From Pseudomonas sp. Irchel s3h14 (lineage in GTDB: Bacteria; Pseudomonadota; Gammaproteobacteria; Pseudomonadales; Pseudomonadaceae): a stretch of 64,000 nt of DNA. Position 1 is the stretch's first letter; each line of letters begins with the position of its first letter. Position numbers and translations under genes: made by a program. Below, one piece after another: positions 61,318-64,000 of the stretch. The notes beneath the pieces are model-generated. The model saw only the letters and a program-made list of their open reading frames with translations, was not told the origin of the DNA and did not search any database. Location: the NCBI RefSeq assembly GCF_900187425.1, contig NZ_FYDJ01000002.1, positions 186,001 to 250,000 of the forward strand, written 5' to 3'.

Positions 61318-62742
61318 TCACTCGGATTGACGGATTTTCTCGACAATCGCGGTAGTCGAGCTGTTTTCCACCAGCCCCAGCACTTTCACCGTTCCGCCGT
61401 AAGCGGTCACGATGTCCGCGCCCACGACCTGCTCGATTCCGTAGTCCCCGCCCTTGACCAGCACATCCGGCTTGACCTCGCGCAGCAGGTTTTCCGGAGT
61501 GCCTTCAGCGAAGCTGATCACCCAATCCACGGCGCCCAGACCTGCCAGTACGGCCATGCGACGGTCGACGCTGTTGATCGGACGACCTGGGCCTTTCAGG
61601 CGGCTGACCGACGCATCGTCGTTGACCGCGACGATCAAGCGATCACCCTGGGCCCGCGCCTGCTCGAGGTAGGTCACGTGGCCGGCGTGCAAAATGTCGA
61701 AGCAGCCGTTGGTGAAGACGATCTTCTCTTTATGCGCACGCGCATCATCGACCGCCAGCAACAGCTGCTCGAGGCCCAGCACGCCACGCTCGGAACCTTC
61801 TTCACGCTGGATGGCGCGACGCAGTTCCGGTGCGCTGATGGCCGCCGTACCCAGTTTGCCGACTACGATACCCGCCGCCAGGTTGGCCAACGCCACCGCG
61901 TGAGGCAGTTCTTCGCCAGCGGCAATCGCGGCCGCCAGGGTGGAAATGACCGTGTCGCCCGCACCGGTCACATCGAACACTTCACGGGCACGGGCCGGCA
62001 AGTGCAGCGCCGGATGATCCGGACGCAGCAGGGTCATGCCGTGTTCGCCGCGAGTCACCAGCAATGCGCCGAGGTCGAGGTCGTGCATCAGCTGCGCGCC
62101 CTTGCTCACCAGCTCGTGCTCATCGGCGCAACCGCCGACGATGGTTTCGAATTCGCTGAGGTTCGGGGTGATCAGGCTCGCACCACGGTAGATAGAGAAA
62201 TCCTTGCCCTTGGGATCGGCCAGCACCGGAATGCCACGGGCACGTGCCGCCTGGATCAGCACCTGATGGTTTTTCAGCGCGCCTTTACCGTAGTCGGACA
62301 GCACCAGCACTTTGATGCCTTCGAGCAACTCGTCGACCTGCTCGCCCAACGCCAACGCGTCGGTGGCGAATGGTTCTTCGAAGTCGATACGCAGCAGTTG
62401 CTGGTGACGGCTCATGACCCGCAGCTTGACGATGGTCGGCTGGTGCGCGATGCGCTGGAACAACGCCCGCACGCCAGCGCCCTTGAGGCTATTGGCCAGG
62501 CTGTCGGCGGCTTCATCGTCGCCGGTCACACCGACCAGCGAGGCTGGGGCGCCGAGGGCGGCAATGTTCAACGCAACGTTGGCGGCACCGCCCGGGCGGT
62601 CCTCGATTTGCTCGACCTTGACTACCGGTACCGGCGCCTCAGGGGAAATCCGTGAGGTACCACCATGCCAGTAACGGTCGAGCATGACATCGCCGACCAC
62701 CAAGACAGGGGCTTGATCGAATCGCGGCATGGACAACTTCAT
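61318..62742 (-). CDS. hldE: Bifunctional heptose 7-phosphate kinase / heptose 1-phosphate adenylyltransferase
   Basis: Makes ADP-heptose precursors for the LPS inner core. The N-terminal ribokinase-like domain (about 1-320, VTGAGDTVI) is fused to a nucleotidyltransferase domain (about 340-474, FTNGCFDILHAGHVTYLEQA). The start MKLSMPRFDQ gives 474 residues, as in P. aeruginosa. The frame extends six codons further without support. Confidence 0.97.
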   Translation of the reverse strand: MKLSMPRFDQAPVLVVGDVMLDRYWHGGTSRISPEAPVPVVKVEQIEDRPGGAANVALNIAALGAPASLVGVTGDDEAADSLANSLKGAGVRALFQRIAHQPTIVKLRVMSRHQQLLRIDFEEPFATDALALGEQVDELLEGIKVLVLSDYGKGALKNHQVLIQAARARGIPVLADPKGKDFSIYRGASLITPNLSEFETIVGGCADEHELVSKGAQLMHDLDLGALLVTRGEHGMTLLRPDHPALHLPARAREVFDVTGAGDTVISTLAAAIAAGEELPHAVALANLAAGIVVGKLGTAAISAPELRRAIQREEGSERGVLGLEQLLLAVDDARAHKEKIVFTNGCFDILHAGHVTYLEQARAQGDRLIVAVNDDASVSRLKGPGRPINSVDRRMAVLAGLGAVDWVISFAEGTPENLLREVKPDVLVKGGDYGIEQVVGADIVTAYGGTVKVLGLVENSSTTAIVEKIRQSE

Positions 62743-62954
62743 GGAGCAACCCACATACAAAATGAACAGGGGCGCGATATTAACACAGGGTTGGCGTGGG
62801 CTTGTGTGACGGCTGCAATGGGATGATTCGGCGGGGCTTTCTGCTCATTTATTGATCAGGAAATCCGTCCGCGGTGCGCAGATTTACTCAGGCTTGGTCA
62901 AGAAGGGTAAAGGTCTGGGTACAAATCACCGGGCGCATTGCACGCCAGGTGTGC

Positions 62955-62983
62955 AAAAGGGGTGAGCCAGGCTCACCCCTTTT
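62955..62983 (-). terminator. Terminator of msbA
   Basis: Symmetric stem aaaaggggtgagcc / ggctcacccctttt lies 7 bp past the msbA stop on the minus strand. Confidence 0.9.
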
Positions 62984-62989
62984 GTGGGG

Positions 62990-64000
62990 TCAGGCGATGT
63001 CGCCAACCGGGGCGTCGAGGCCCATCGCATGCAGGCGCGAGTAGTATCCGTTTTGCGCCAGCAGTTGAGCGTGGGTGCCGCGCTCGACGATTTCGCCATG
63101 ATCCATGACCAGGATCAGGTCGGCTTTCTCGATGGTCGACAACCGGTGAGCAATCACCAGCGTGGTGCGACCTTTCATGACCTGATCCAGTGCCGCCTGA
63201 ATGTGCCGCTCGGACTCGGTATCGAGCGCCGACGTTGCCTCGTCGAGAATCAGCAACGGTGCGTTCTTCAACAAGGCCCGGGCAATCGCCAGGCGCTGAC
63301 GCTGGCCACCGGACAGCAACACGCCGTTTTCCCCGACCTGGGTGTCCAGGCCTTGCGGCATCTCCGAGATGAAGTCCATCGCGTAAGCATCCGTGGCGGC
63401 CTTTTCAATGTCGGCACGTGGGGCGCCGGCCAGGTCACCGTAAGCGATGTTGTTGGCGATGGTGTCATTGAACAGGGTCACATGCTGTGTCACCTGCGCC
63501 ACGTGTCGACGCAGATTGCGCAGACGATAGTCTTCGATTTCCACGTCATCGAGCATGATTTCGCCGGTTTCGTGGTGATAGAAGCGCGGAATCAGGCTGG
63601 CCAGGGTCGACTTGCCGCTACCCGAGCGTCCTACCAGGGCGATCATTTGCCCCGGTGCCGCCGCGAAGCTGATGTTCGTCAGCACTTCACGCTCGGTCCC
63701 TGGATAGGTGAAGCTCAGGTTGCGCACTTCCAGGTGGCCGCTGACGCGATCGCGCTCGACGGTACCCAGGTCAATCTCGGGTTCGACGTCCAGTTGCTCG
63801 AAAATGCTCTCGGCACCGGCAACGCCTTTCTGGATTGTCGAGCTGACTTCCGACAGCTGCCGAATCGGCTTGGGCAACAGTCCCGCCGCAGTGATGTAGG
63901 CCACCAGATCACCGGCGGTGGCATCGCCGCGCAGGAACAGCACCAGGAACATCAGCACCGCCATGGCGGTATAGATCACCAGTTGCAGCATCGGCGTGTA
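62990..64000 (-). CDS. msbA: Lipid A export ATP-binding/permease MsbA (5' end outside window)
   Basis: ABC exporter that flips lipid A-core across the inner membrane. The window holds the last part: the end of the membrane domain and the whole ATPase domain, with Walker A GRSGSGKST, signature LSGGQRQR, Walker B LLILDEATSALD and the H-loop IAHRLST. The reading frame runs off the right edge without a start. Confidence 0.97.
   Translation of the reverse strand, partial: YTPMLQLVIYTAMAVLMFLVLFLRGDATAGDLVAYITAAGLLPKPIRQLSEVSSTIQKGVAGAESIFEQLDVEPEIDLGTVERDRVSGHLEVRNLSFTYPGTEREVLTNISFAAAPGQMIALVGRSGSGKSTLASLIPRFYHHETGEIMLDDVEIEDYRLRNLRRHVAQVTQHVTLFNDTIANNIAYGDLAGAPRADIEKAATDAYAMDFISEMPQGLDTQVGENGVLLSGGQRQRLAIARALLKNAPLLILDEATSALDTESERHIQAALDQVMKGRTTLVIAHRLSTIEKADLILVMDHGEIVERGTHAQLLAQNGYYSRLHAMGLDAPVGDIA

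Overview
This window is a chromosomal segment of a fluorescent pseudomonad (Pseudomonas fluorescens group). The protein sequences are Pseudomonas-type. The gene order follows the P. aeruginosa block from purA to msbA almost gene for gene (purA-hisZ-hflC-hflK-hflX-hfq-miaA-mutL-amiB-tsaE-nnrD / queG / orn / rsgA / motB-motA / HDOD-rhdA-psd / serB / parC / parE-yqiA-cpdA-yqiB-nudF / thiC / tolC / waaA / hldE-msbA). Many intergenic gaps carry the paired short inverted repeats (REP/REPIN type) typical of this group. That synteny claim is from memory of the P. aeruginosa map, not from a search.

Layout. 0-2 kb: a chemoreceptor. 2-16.2 kb: a leftward housekeeping run for purine and histidine synthesis, the HflKC membrane protease regulators, HflX, Hfq, tRNA modification (MiaA, TsaE, QueG), mismatch repair (MutL), a cell-wall amidase and NAD(P)HX repair. 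16.3-22.4 kb: an accessory island with a 1541-residue RHS-repeat protein, an unrecognised 331-residue partner and an AT-rich leader. 22.4-24.9 kb: core genes (TRIC-family membrane protein, orn, rsgA). 24.9-28.4 kb: a second accessory island inserted between rsgA and motBA. It holds a three-gene TIR / caspase-like protease / TIR operon, a HicAB toxin-antitoxin pair and a small unknown gene flanked by hairpins. 28.6-64 kb: core genes again, for flagellar stator, phospholipid synthesis, serine synthesis, topoisomerase IV, cAMP and ADP-ribose turnover, thiamine synthesis under a TPP riboswitch, outer-membrane export and LPS inner-core synthesis. An OAA-family mannose-binding lectin sits among them at 34.0 kb.

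The most interesting locus is 25109-26964. A ThsB-like (DUF1863) TIR protein, a caspase-fold protease with an intact His/Cys dyad and a second, different TIR protein are packed with 3-bp and overlapping junctions and end in a strong terminator. TIR plus caspase pairs are known anti-phage systems (type IV Thoeris). The second TIR protein with its own intact Glu is the part I cannot match to a described role.

Most long ORFs on the opposite strand of core genes are shadows of high-GC coding sequence and are left out. No rRNA, tRNA, CRISPR array or intact insertion sequence was seen.
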